The translations under genes and the position numbers were made by a program. Shown here piece after piece: positions 16,615 to 26,060 of a stretch of DNA of 64,000 nt (positions are counted from its first letter, which is position 1; the number at the start of each line of letters is the position of its first letter). Source of the DNA: Lutibacter sp. A64 (GTDB lineage Bacteria; Bacteroidota; Bacteroidia; Flavobacteriales; Flavobacteriaceae); assembly GCF_022429565.1 (NCBI RefSeq), contig NZ_CP092487.1, positions 150,001 through 214,000 on the forward strand, written 5' to 3'. Below the pieces are notes generated by a model. That model saw nothing but the letters and a program-made list of their open reading frames with translations. It did not search any database and was not told the DNA's origin.

Positions 16615-19600
16615 ATGTTAAAGAAAAGTTACCTACTAATAATTCCAATTTTACTTTATTGTATAGGGTTAACGGCACAAGAAGAATCCCTTAAGTATTC
16701 TGAAAAATTAAGTATTTCTAACGGTTTAGCTCATAATGGGGTAACTTCAATTTTAGAAGATTCTAGAGGGTTTTTATGGTTTGGAACTTATGATGGGATA
16801 AATAGGTATGATGGATATGAGGTGAAAACATATAAAAATACCATAGATCAGAATATTTTAATAAGCAATAGAGTTAGAGCAATTAGTGAGGACGAGAAAG
16901 GAAATTTATGGTTTGGAACTGATGAAGGAGTTTCTATTTACGATGTATCTAAAGAAAAATTTGAGAAGATTTATTCAAATCAACTTCTAGGAAAAAATAC
17001 AAGTGGTCCTATTGTTAGAAATATTTTAATTGCAAAAGAATTAGGTTTAATAGTTTGTTTAACTGAGGGGAATGGTGTTGCTTTATTTAATGAAGATCAC
17101 TCATTTATAGGTCGATATATTCCAACTGGAGAAAGTTTTGATAAAAATATTTTGTTTTATAAAGGTATAAAGTTAAACAACACTAACTATGTTTTTACCA
17201 CTTCAAGCGGTTTAATTCTTTTTAATTTAAAGACTAAGCAATTTAAAAAATTATTAGAAAATAAAATAGATTATTGTAACTCAGTAATTAAATTAGATGA
17301 AGAAACGTTACTAATTTCATTATTAAATGGTGTTGCTTTTGTAGATTTTAAAATTAAAAATGGGGCATTTAATTTTAAGCTAGTTCATAAATCTCTTGAA
17401 AATTATCAATTTAATAGTTTATTATTAGACCCTTTACAAAAATTATGGTTAGGTACTTTAAATGATGGGTTAATTAAAATTGATGATGTTAATTCTTTGA
17501 AGAATCTACCTCCTTTTAAAATTAAATCATTTAAGGATGGTATGAAAATTTTAAGAATGAGTTCTTTAGTTGCTACAAAAAATAATTATTGTTGGGCTGC
17601 AACCTTTAATAAAGGCCTCTATAAATTTAATATTAATCAAAATCCGTTTAAATATTATAATATAAAAATGGGACATAAACATGGATTGCTCACAAATAGT
17701 GTAACACATGTTGCTCCTTTAGATGATGATAGGGTTTATTTAACTGCGAGTTTTGGAGGTATGGCATTATTTAATACCAAAACAGAAAAGTTTGAAAAAG
17801 TTCCTTTAAAACTTTCAAAGCAACAGTTGCTAAATATATCTTCTGTTTTTGTAGATTCTAAAAAAAATGTATGGTTTAGAGCTTATAGGGAAAAGTTTTT
17901 ATATAGACTTAAAAATGGAGAATCTTTATTAGAGAAAGTAGTTTTAGAAAATCTTTCAACAACAGATAATATTGGTATACGTTCTTTTACGGAAGATAAA
18001 TATGGAAATATTTGGATAGGATTAAATAATGACGTTTATAAAATATCACTTAATAAAAATAATAAGATTATAAATGTTGAATCCTTAAATAAAAACGTAT
18101 TATTTAATGATGAAAAATTATCACTCGCACGTTATATATATGCCGATCCAATTTATAATTATATATGGATAGGGGCCGATTCTGATGGTTTATTTAGAAT
18201 TAGTTATAAAGAAAATGATAAGGTTGAAGATTTAAAGATAGACAGGTATGTAAAAGATGCTAAAAATCCATTATCTATATCAAGTAATTTTGTAACATCT
18301 ATTATTCGTTTGCCTAATGAAGATCTTTGGGTTGGAACTGAAGGTGGAGGGATTTGTAAGGTTTTAAATAGCGATAGTAATCCTGAGTTTATAGCTTATA
18401 CAGAAAAGAATGGTTTGTCTAATAATGTTGTAAAAAGTATTTTATATGATGATGATTATAATTTATGGATTTCAACAAATATAGGCCTCAACAAATACAA
18501 TGCAAAAGAAGCTAGTTTTAGAAGGTTTAATGATTCTGATGGGTTGCCTTTTGAGGATTTTTGGTTTGCAGCAAGTAGGTTAGGAAATGGCAATATGTTG
18601 TTTTCTGGTTTAGACGGATTTTGTTATATAAATCCAAAAAATATAAAAAACGATGAAAAACTTCCAAAATTAGAATTTGAAAACTTTAAGTTGTTCAATA
18701 AATTAATTTTACCTGGAGATACTGTTAATAATAGAGTTTTATTAAAAAAACATTTAACCAATTCTGAAATAATAGAGTTAAAGTATAATGAGAATGTATT
18801 TTCTTTAGATTTAACAAGTCTGCATTTTTCTAATCCCGAAAATCATAAATTAAGATACAAATTATCACCCATAAATGAAGATTGGGTAGAAGTGCCTTCT
18901 AGTCAAAAAATAATTTATTACAATGGACTTCAGCCAGGGCCTTATGAATTAAATGTTATGGCGTCAAATTCATTAAATGAATGGACAGAACCAAAGAAGT
19001 TAAAAATTCTAATTACTCCACCATTTTGGAAAACAACTAAGGCATATTTTCTTTATATTTTATTAATTGGGTTAATTATATTTTTAATAGTTAGAGTTAT
19101 TTTAAAAATTCAATCGTTAAACTATAAAGTACAAATAGAACAAATAGAAATTAATAATGTAAAAGAATTAAATAAGGCAAAACTTCAATTTTTTTCTAAT
19201 ATATCACATGAAATAAAAACTCCTTTAACTCTAATATCTGGACCTATATCAATTTTAATAAACCGTTTTAAAAATAATGCAGATGTAAAAGAAAAGTTAG
19301 AAATAGTTAAGCGACAATCAAAAAAGATTTCTCAATTAGTTGATCAAGTTCACGATTTCCAAAGGTCTGATGCCAATTTGTTAAAAATGCATTATTCAAC
19401 TTTTTGTTTTGATACCTTTATTAATGAGTTGCTTACAGATTTTAAATTTTTAGCAAATAATGACAACAAAAATATTGAAATTATAAGAGAATCCGATGAA
19501 ATATATGTGTCTGCAGATAAAGATAAGCTAGAAAAAATATTAAACAACTTATTAAATAACGCCTTTAAGTATACCAAAGCAAAGGATTCGATTAAAATTA

Positions 19601-20751
19601 TATATAAAAAAGAACACAATAATTTAGTGTTAAAAGTTTGTGATACTGGTAGGGGAATAGATAAAGATGATATAGAGCATATTTTTGAACGATTCTATCA
19701 ATCTCAGAAAAAACACAACACCTATATTGGAGGCTCAGGTATAGGTTTAGCTTTTTCTAAACGTTTAGTTGATATGCATTATGGTTATATTAAAGCCGAA
19801 AGTGAGTTAAATGAAGGAACTAAGTTTACAATAGTTTTGCCAATTGTACAAACAGAGTTTAATGAATATCAAAAAGAAAAAGAACTTGAAATATTAACCG
19901 CAGAAAAAACATATACTCCAAATCAAAATTTTGAAAACAATGATGATTTAAGTGGAATTGAAGTTAATAGTGAATTTGCTAATTCGAAAATATTTTTTGC
20001 CGAAGATAATAGTGACATGAGAAAGTTTGTTTCTGGAGTACTTTCAAATTTTTTCCAAATAAAATCATTTGTAAACGGAAAAGAGTGTATTAATGAAATG
20101 GAAAACGAATGGCCAGATGTTGTTGTAAGTGATGTTTTAATGCCAGAAATGAACGGGTTTGATTTATGTAAACGTATAAAATCTAATATTAAAACAAGTC
20201 ATATTCCAGTAATTTTATTAACAGCTAGTACTGCTATTGAAGATCAATTACAAGGCTTAAAAGATGGTGCTGATTCTTATATTAAAAAACCTTTTAATAT
20301 TCAATATTTAATTACTAGAATTGAATCGATTCTTCAAAATAGAAAACAACTTAGAGAGCGTTATAAAATGGATTTTCCTTTGAATATTGATAGGGATGAA
20401 ACTAACTCTAAAGATGAAGTTTTTCTTGAAAAATTGTATAATTTAATAAAAGAAAATCTAGATAATCAAAATTTAGATTTAAATTCTTTTGCTAAAGAAT
20501 TGTATTTAAATAGAACTCATTTTTATCAAAAAGTAAAGGTGCTTACTAACCAAACGCCGTTTGAATTACTTAAAAATTATAGATTAAAAAAAGCAGCTGA
20601 ATTTTTACTGCAAAAGAAAATTTCAGTAAATGAAGTGTATGTAATGACTGGTTTTAAAAGCCGCACACATTTTACCAAACTGTTTAAAGAAAAATACAAT
20701 ACTACACCCGGTAAGTACGCAGCAGAAACTAAGAAAAAGTTTAATTCTTAG
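16615..20751 (+). CDS. Hybrid two-component sensor/AraC regulator (HTCS)
   Basis: A 1378-residue one-piece regulator of the type that controls Bacteroidetes polysaccharide loci. After a signal peptide (about residues 1-22) come two-bladed-propeller-type Reg_prop repeats, with recurring blocks such as GFLWFGTYDGINRY and GNLWFGTDEG, to about residue 700. A Y_Y_Y domain and a transmembrane helix (about 810-830) follow. The histidine kinase has phospho-acceptor His865 in NISHEIKTP, the N box NNLLNNAFKYT and G boxes DTGRGI and GGSGIGLAFS. The receiver carries Asp1173 in VVVSDVLMPEMNG, and an AraC helix-turn-helix ends the protein (about 1275-1372). It senses an imported oligosaccharide in the periplasm and switches on the genes that follow, all on the same strand. 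Confidence 0.95.
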   Translation: MLKKSYLLIIPILLYCIGLTAQEESLKYSEKLSISNGLAHNGVTSILEDSRGFLWFGTYDGINRYDGYEVKTYKNTIDQNILISNRVRAISEDEKGNLWFGTDEGVSIYDVSKEKFEKIYSNQLLGKNTSGPIVRNILIAKELGLIVCLTEGNGVALFNEDHSFIGRYIPTGESFDKNILFYKGIKLNNTNYVFTTSSGLILFNLKTKQFKKLLENKIDYCNSVIKLDEETLLISLLNGVAFVDFKIKNGAFNFKLVHKSLENYQFNSLLLDPLQKLWLGTLNDGLIKIDDVNSLKNLPPFKIKSFKDGMKILRMSSLVATKNNYCWAATFNKGLYKFNINQNPFKYYNIKMGHKHGLLTNSVTHVAPLDDDRVYLTASFGGMALFNTKTEKFEKVPLKLSKQQLLNISSVFVDSKKNVWFRAYREKFLYRLKNGESLLEKVVLENLSTTDNIGIRSFTEDKYGNIWIGLNNDVYKISLNKNNKIINVESLNKNVLFNDEKLSLARYIYADPIYNYIWIGADSDGLFRISYKENDKVEDLKIDRYVKDAKNPLSISSNFVTSIIRLPNEDLWVGTEGGGICKVLNSDSNPEFIAYTEKNGLSNNVVKSILYDDDYNLWISTNIGLNKYNAKEASFRRFNDSDGLPFEDFWFAASRLGNGNMLFSGLDGFCYINPKNIKNDEKLPKLEFENFKLFNKLILPGDTVNNRVLLKKHLTNSEIIELKYNENVFSLDLTSLHFSNPENHKLRYKLSPINEDWVEVPSSQKIIYYNGLQPGPYELNVMASNSLNEWTEPKKLKILITPPFWKTTKAYFLYILLIGLIIFLIVRVILKIQSLNYKVQIEQIEINNVKELNKAKLQFFSNISHEIKTPLTLISGPISILINRFKNNADVKEKLEIVKRQSKKISQLVDQVHDFQRSDANLLKMHYSTFCFDTFINELLTDFKFLANNDNKNIEIIRESDEIYVSADKDKLEKILNNLLNNAFKYTKAKDSIKIIYKKEHNNLVLKVCDTGRGIDKDDIEHIFERFYQSQKKHNTYIGGSGIGLAFSKRLVDMHYGYIKAESELNEGTKFTIVLPIVQTEFNEYQKEKELEILTAEKTYTPNQNFENNDDLSGIEVNSEFANSKIFFAEDNSDMRKFVSGVLSNFFQIKSFVNGKECINEMENEWPDVVVSDVLMPEMNGFDLCKRIKSNIKTSHIPVILLTASTAIEDQLQGLKDGADSYIKKPFNIQYLITRIESILQNRKQLRERYKMDFPLNIDRDETNSKDEVFLEKLYNLIKENLDNQNLDLNSFAKELYLNRTHFYQKVKVLTNQTPFELLKNYRLKKAAEFLLQKKISVNEVYVMTGFKSRTHFTKLFKEKYNTTPGKYAAETKKKFNS

Positions 20752-20903
20752 TTATTAAGTTAAACTTATTTACCTTAACAGACATATAAATAATTTAGAA
20801 ATACATTATAAGAGGTATTTGTAACTAAGTTTGGCATTAAACTTAAAAAGCAACTATCTCTTAACTATATGGCTAAAAATTTTTTTGTTTTGGAATAGAT
20901 ATT

Positions 20904-20923
20904 GTTTAAACAAGTTTAAATAA
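20904..20923. promoter_or_regulatory. Tandem 10-bp direct repeat, possible regulator site
   Basis: GTTTAAACAA is followed directly by GTTTAAATAA. The first unit also lies inside the palindrome TTGTTTAAACAA (20902-20913). The site is 30 bases upstream of the first enzyme gene of the locus. AraC-type domains often bind direct repeats, so this is a candidate site for the adjacent HTCS. Role inferred from position only. Confidence 0.35.
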
Positions 20924-20953
20924 GATAATAATAATTTTTAAGAAAGGTTTTTA

Positions 20954-23800
20954 ATGAAAAAACATAGAAAAATATTTAGTTCAATAGTTGTATTTTGTAC
21001 ACTAATTTTAACATCGTTAAATGCGCAAAATAAAATTACTTCAGTAAATACAAATAAAGGTGTTTATAGTATTGAAACCGACTACACAATTTTAAAAGTA
21101 CGTCCGGCTAAAAATAATAAAAAATCTTACATAGTTGCTTCCAGTTTTGAAGGTACATTAATAGGTGTTTCTTATGAAGGAAAAATACTTTGGGAAAATA
21201 AATTATCTGGATTTATGAATCATGATATATGGTGTGAAGATATAACAGCAGATGGTAAAGATGAGATTTTAGTTGCAAATGCAAATGGAACAATTTATTG
21301 TTTAAATTCAGAAGGGAAAACCATATGGGAGTTTAAAAAGAATGATGCACCAATGTATGCTGTTTCTGTTGTAAGTAAAGAGAATAATTCTTTTGTTGTA
21401 GTAGGTGGTTTTGATAAAAGTATTTATTATCTATCTTCAGAAGGAAAAGAAGTTAAAGAGATAAAATCTAAAACGTATTCTATTGAAAAACCTTGGAGTA
21501 AGTATAAAAAAGAAATACCAGAAAGTAATGTTTCAACAGCAAACTTTATAAGATCAATTAAAAAACCTGACGGAACAGAGATATTAGTTGTTTTAGGAAC
21601 TAATAACCATATGAATGTACCAGGAACTTTATACTTTTTTAATGTTTTAGAAGACATACCTTTTAAAAAAGTAAAAATTAAAGCTCCTTCAGAACTTAAA
21701 AATAAAATTAGAATTAGACCTTTAGGAGATTTTAAATCTGCCGATATAAATAACGATGGCACCGAAGATATTATTTTAGGAGCTTCAGCTCATGCAAATG
21801 ATTTGTTAGTTTCTACATATGATTTAGCAAATGATAAGTTTAGCTTTCAGAGAATTAACAAGGTTAAATTTGGCTACGATATTGCACAAACAGTTATAAT
21901 TAATCAGAATAATGAAACAACCTATTTAACAAGAGCAGGAAGTCAGATTCATTTATATAAACCAAATTCAATAGAAAAGGAAATTGAACGATTAGTTGGT
22001 ACTTATGCATATAACGATGTGTATAAAGATGAAATTACAGAAAAGGTAATTTTGGCTAGTGCGCAAAGCGGAGGAAGCTGTATTCATATTATAAATACAA
22101 AGGATAAAAATTGGAAAAATGAATTTCAAAATTTAGAGCCAAAAGGTAAAATATCTCAGATTATAAAGAATACCAATACAATAAGAAAGTATTTAAAAAA
22201 CTATAAAAAACCTTTCAATCAAAATGTGTCACAATCAGTTTATTTAATGACTGAAAGTGTTCCAGAAAGTGAGTTGGCATTAAAAAATGAAATTGATAGA
22301 AAGTATAAAAATCCAATTTTTCTAAATTCTTTATTTATGAAAGAAGTAGAGAAATTTGATAGATCTTCATTTTTAAATGATAAATATAAAAAAGCTAGAG
22401 ATAGAAGAAAACAATATACACTAAGCCAGAATGAAGCAATAGATTATATTTCAAAAAGATTTAAAGACGAACCTGGAATAGCTTATTGGGCGGGTCATGG
22501 AAACGATCCATATATGTTTAGTATTAACACTACAAAAAGTGTTATAGATAATGCTAAAAGTAAAAAAACAGTATTAATTTATCCAGAAGTTGAAGATCAT
22601 TCTAAAGAAAATTTAGATTTTTTAGTAAACGATTTAATTTACCCATTAGCAAAATATGCACAAGGTAAAAATGCAAATGTATTTTTGCGCTCTAAAAATA
22701 TATTTTGGTTAGGTTCTAATTATTTAGACTCTTGGTCTAGATTAATGTCGGGAGAATTTGCTGATGTTTTTGTACCATCAATGGAAGAAACTACAGATAA
22801 ATCTATGGAACTAAGTTTTGCTGGTCGAATGGGAATGTGGGCAAGCGGAGCTGTAAATAGTTGGGGAACAAGAGCTGTTCCAGATAATACTGCATTTGAT
22901 CGTTCAAGGCAATTAGGATACCAAAGATTGCCAAATCACTTTTTACGAATGTTAATTTTTCATACTTCAAATGGAGCTCAGTTTATTAATAATTTCTCTG
23001 TAAATCAGGAGTATATAAGTATTTATTGGGAGTTGATAGCAAAAGGAGCTTTATATGTTCCAAAACGAAATGAAATAGTTAGTATTTCACCGGTTCATTT
23101 AAGTATGAAAGCCCCAGATCATCATTATTTAAATGATGGTGCCAATGTAAAATGGACTACTTTTTATAATCAAGAATTTGAAGAAAATAATCCATTTGTA
23201 TTTAGTAGGTTAAATGGTACTTGGCCAGGAGCACCAGTTACAGAATGGGATTTTTCTAGATATGCTGCTGGAGTTAAAGAAAGGAGATTAAATTTTTTAG
23301 CACCTTATGAAAATGGATTGGTTTTAGTAACGCCACCACAAAAAGGTGTATTTGCTAAAAAAGATGTTCCTAGAGGTGAAATGGTAAATAATCTACATCC
23401 ATTGTATAAAAATATAATGAAAGAATACATTACAGATGGACGTAATTATTATTCAGCAGATGGAAAACAAACTTATAGTGCAGATGAATATTATAAAGTA
23501 ATTGAAAATGATATAAAACAAAGTGCTAAAAAATTACCAATAACAGTCTCTGGAGATGTAGCTTGGGTAGTTGCTCAAACTTCGCCAAAACATTTAAGAT
23601 TAACATTAATTGATAATGGTTATATAAACCCTAAAAATAGTACGGCAATTGTAAGTTTTAATACAATTTCACCAATTAAAATAACAGATGTTTTAAGTGG
23701 TGAAGAATTTAAACAATCAAATTCAACAACAAGTATCAATATTCCATTGGGTGGGTTTAGATTTATAGATGTAGAATTGACCAATAAATTAGTGCGCTAA
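20954..23800 (+). CDS. Putative lambda-carrageenase-like (GH150-like) secreted enzyme
   Basis: A 948-residue secreted protein with a Sec signal (about residues 1-25). The N-terminal half is a PQQ/FG-GAP-like beta-propeller: ADGKDEILVANANGTIYCL, then ADINNDGTEDIILGAS. A basic linker follows, and then a large C-terminal domain with the block YWAGHGNDP (residues 511-519) and a conserved end (PLGGFRFIDVEL). This plan of propeller plus linker plus unique domain, at about 105 kDa, is that described for lambda-carrageenase of Pseudoalteromonas carrageenovora, which founded GH150. A paralog lies at 39636 with the same AGHGNDP block. The beta-1,4 cleavage of lambda-carrageenan is inferred from this recall and from the galactosidase and sulfatase neighbours. 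It could be another propeller-linked hydrolase. Confidence 0.6.
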   Translation: MKKHRKIFSSIVVFCTLILTSLNAQNKITSVNTNKGVYSIETDYTILKVRPAKNNKKSYIVASSFEGTLIGVSYEGKILWENKLSGFMNHDIWCEDITADGKDEILVANANGTIYCLNSEGKTIWEFKKNDAPMYAVSVVSKENNSFVVVGGFDKSIYYLSSEGKEVKEIKSKTYSIEKPWSKYKKEIPESNVSTANFIRSIKKPDGTEILVVLGTNNHMNVPGTLYFFNVLEDIPFKKVKIKAPSELKNKIRIRPLGDFKSADINNDGTEDIILGASAHANDLLVSTYDLANDKFSFQRINKVKFGYDIAQTVIINQNNETTYLTRAGSQIHLYKPNSIEKEIERLVGTYAYNDVYKDEITEKVILASAQSGGSCIHIINTKDKNWKNEFQNLEPKGKISQIIKNTNTIRKYLKNYKKPFNQNVSQSVYLMTESVPESELALKNEIDRKYKNPIFLNSLFMKEVEKFDRSSFLNDKYKKARDRRKQYTLSQNEAIDYISKRFKDEPGIAYWAGHGNDPYMFSINTTKSVIDNAKSKKTVLIYPEVEDHSKENLDFLVNDLIYPLAKYAQGKNANVFLRSKNIFWLGSNYLDSWSRLMSGEFADVFVPSMEETTDKSMELSFAGRMGMWASGAVNSWGTRAVPDNTAFDRSRQLGYQRLPNHFLRMLIFHTSNGAQFINNFSVNQEYISIYWELIAKGALYVPKRNEIVSISPVHLSMKAPDHHYLNDGANVKWTTFYNQEFEENNPFVFSRLNGTWPGAPVTEWDFSRYAAGVKERRLNFLAPYENGLVLVTPPQKGVFAKKDVPRGEMVNNLHPLYKNIMKEYITDGRNYYSADGKQTYSADEYYKVIENDIKQSAKKLPITVSGDVAWVVAQTSPKHLRLTLIDNGYINPKNSTAIVSFNTISPIKITDVLSGEEFKQSNSTTSINIPLGGFRFIDVELTNKLVR

Positions 23801-23906
23801 TAGCTTGTTTAAATAATTATTGAAAACTACATTTTATTTATTTTTAAATACAAAAAAAATGAGTGTTATCGTAAATTTACTCAAGAATCATTAAAAAATA
23901 TATTAT

Positions 23907-24212
23907 ATGAAAATTTTAAAAGCAGTATTATTAATTGTTTTTTTAGCAGCAATATCAAATGTAAATGCGCAAGATAAAACTAAGGCTGAAAAAAAATTAA
24001 AATGGATGGATAAAGATAAAAATGGAACTGTTTCTTTAGAAGAAATGAAGATTTTTTACAAAGGAAAAACCAATAAAAAAGGTGAGCCTCTTAAAGTTGA
24101 TTTAATGTTTTTAGGTCTTGATAAAAATAATGACGAACAAATAACTTTAGAAGAGCTTAAACAACCAATTGATTGGAAATTGGCTAAGCAAAAAAGCAAA
24201 GAGAAAAAATAG
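23907..24212 (+). CDS. Small secreted EF-hand protein
   Basis: A 101-residue protein with a signal peptide ending near NVNAQ (residue 22) and two EF-hand calcium loops: DKDKNGTVSLEE at about residues 36-47 and DKNNDEQITLEE at about residues 72-83. The second loop has the less usual residues N and D in the middle but keeps the terminal Glu. The C-terminus is very Lys-rich. It lies between the GH150-like gene and a terminator, so it may be cotranscribed with that enzyme. Sulfatases and many galactan enzymes need calcium, so a calcium-handling role is possible but not shown. Confidence 0.8.
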   Translation: MKILKAVLLIVFLAAISNVNAQDKTKAEKKLKWMDKDKNGTVSLEEMKIFYKGKTNKKGEPLKVDLMFLGLDKNNDEQITLEELKQPIDWKLAKQKSKEKK

Positions 24213-24249
24213 TGTATTTAATTATTTGGATTAGAAATTTGAAGTTAAT

Positions 24250-24278
24250 AAAAGCCGAAATGTTTATTTCGGCTTTTT
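24250..24278 (+). terminator. Rho-independent terminator after EF-hand gene
   Basis: A perfect 12-bp stem AAAAGCCGAAAT / ATTTCGGCTTTT with a GTTT loop, followed by T. It ends a first transcription unit of GH150-like plus EF-hand genes. Confidence 0.92.
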
Positions 24279-24572
24279 AATGCATTATAGTGTAGGCTAT
24301 GTAATAATTGAGAAACTACATAACTTATGTACTGAAAAGTACAATTAATAAACGAGTAACTACATTAAAAGTTTCTCTTATTTTTAATTTTATTGCAATA
24401 GAAAATTATTAAGGTTTTTATGTAAAAACTATTGTTTAATAATAGAATAACTAAAGGAATTTACATTATTAATATTCAAAAAAAGTTAATTAAAGTTATT
24501 GGTTTTTAGATTAAAAACTAATCATAGAATTAATTAAAGAAGTATAATTATATAAGAGAAAATATATTTTAA
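24279..24572 (+). other. AT-rich leader region, no gene seen
   Basis: About 290 bases between the terminator and the first sulfatase gene. It is strongly AT-rich with no open reading frame, RNA gene or clear operator that I can recognise. It presumably contains the promoter of the next transcription unit. Confidence 0.5.
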
Positions 24573-26039
24573 ATGAAAATAAAAGTTTTAAAAATTAGTT
24601 TTTTATTTTTTGCCGTTATTTTTAATAGTTGTAAAAATGCGTCTAAAGAATCTGAAACCGTAACATTAATTGAAAGACCAAATGTTATTTTATTTGTAGC
24701 TGATGATCACGGAACAGATGCTTTGGGTTGTTATGGAAATAACGTAATTCAAACTCCAAATTTAGATAAATTAGCTTCCGAAGGAACGATTTTTAAAAAT
24801 GCATATTGTACAAGTGCAAGTTGTGCAGCAAGTAGGTCGGTAATTTTAACAGGAAAATTTGGACACGCAACGGGTTCTTATGGTCATGTACACGATTACC
24901 ATCATTTTAGCACCTATGATAATGTAAAATCGTTACCAGTTTTATTAGAAAATTCTGGGTATGAAACTGCTCGAATTGGAAAATACCATGTAGCACCAGA
25001 AACAGTTTATCATTTTAATACGGTTTTAGAAGCAGATCCAAGAAATACAGTTGAAATGGCAGAACAGTGTGGAAGTGTTTTAAATTCAGATAAACCATTC
25101 TTTTTATATTTCTGTACCGATGATCCTCATAGAGGGCAACCTTTTGAACCAGACCCTTGGAATGCCCCTAATAATTTTGGAAATAAGCCAGAAGGTTATA
25201 AAGGTGTTGAAACTATAGTGTATAATCCAGAAGATGTATTGGTTCCTAACTTTTTACCTGATACAAAAGAGAGTAGAGAAGAGATAGCTCAATACTATCA
25301 AAGTATTTCAAGAATTGATCAAGGTTTTGGTAAACTAATGAAAATGTTACAAGAATCTGGTAAAGCAAACAATACAATTGTAATGTATATTTCAGATAAT
25401 GGAATGGCTTTCCCAGGAGCTAAAACAACAGTGAATGAACCAGGAATAAAATTACCGTGTATTATTAAAGATCCTACAAATTCAACAAAAGGAATTATAA
25501 ATAATGCAATGATTTCTTGGGTAGATTTAACACCTACTATTTTAGATATGGCAAAGGTTAATTATAAACCAGAAGATTTTCATGGGAAATCTTTTAAAAA
25601 TATTATAGCAGAAAAAAAAACTGAAGGGTGGAACGAGATTTATGCATCACATACATTTCATGAAATAACAATGTATTATCCAATGCGTGTAGTTAGAAGT
25701 GGTAATTACAAGTTAATTTGGAATATAGCTTGGCGTTTAGAATATCCATTTGCGTCAGATTTATGGGCTTCCTCAACATGGCAAAGTATTTATAGAACCA
25801 ATGAAGAATATTTTGGTCCAAAAAAAATAAAAGACTTTCTATTTAGACCAGAGTTTGAATTGTACAATTTAGCCGAAGACCCTGAAGAGTTGAATAATTT
25901 GGCGCTACAAAAAGATTTTGAAAAAGAATTAGAAATTATGAAAACAAAAATGAAAGAATTTCAAATTAAAACGGAAGATCCTTGGTATATTATGTGGGGA
26001 CACGATGCATCATTACAAGGAACAGGAGTTAATCTTTAA
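24573..26039 (+). CDS. Sulfatase 1 (type S1, formylglycine), lipoprotein
   Basis: A 488-residue sulfatase anchored by a lipobox Cys20. The metal-binding start NVILFVADDHGTDALGCYG is intact, and the catalytic cysteine to be converted to formylglycine is Cys84 in SCAASRS, giving CxAxR with Ala in place of the usual Pro. Further family blocks are GKYHVAPE and the metal site ISDNG near residue 275. The overall sequence resembles the heparan/N-sulfoglucosamine sulfohydrolase branch (S1_8) by eye, but in this locus a galactan sulfate is the more likely substrate. It starts an operon that continues without a break into the GH110 gene 21 bases later. Hydrolysis of sulfate esters needs calcium and a maturase encoded elsewhere. 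Confidence 0.88.
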   Translation: MKIKVLKISFLFFAVIFNSCKNASKESETVTLIERPNVILFVADDHGTDALGCYGNNVIQTPNLDKLASEGTIFKNAYCTSASCAASRSVILTGKFGHATGSYGHVHDYHHFSTYDNVKSLPVLLENSGYETARIGKYHVAPETVYHFNTVLEADPRNTVEMAEQCGSVLNSDKPFFLYFCTDDPHRGQPFEPDPWNAPNNFGNKPEGYKGVETIVYNPEDVLVPNFLPDTKESREEIAQYYQSISRIDQGFGKLMKMLQESGKANNTIVMYISDNGMAFPGAKTTVNEPGIKLPCIIKDPTNSTKGIINNAMISWVDLTPTILDMAKVNYKPEDFHGKSFKNIIAEKKTEGWNEIYASHTFHEITMYYPMRVVRSGNYKLIWNIAWRLEYPFASDLWASSTWQSIYRTNEEYFGPKKIKDFLFRPEFELYNLAEDPEELNNLALQKDFEKELEIMKTKMKEFQIKTEDPWYIMWGHDASLQGTGVNL

Positions 26040-26060
26040 AAAAAAATAAATATAGAAAAG

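Noticed and set aside
16615..20751. Hybrid sensor as regulator of the cytochrome gene
   Set aside because: The cytochrome is divergent and separate, while all later genes of the glycan locus lie on the regulator's strand, so control of the locus is more likely.
24573..26039. Sulfatase 1 as a true heparan N-sulfatase
   Set aside because: The resemblance to that branch is only general, and the surrounding galactan enzymes make a heparan substrate unlikely.
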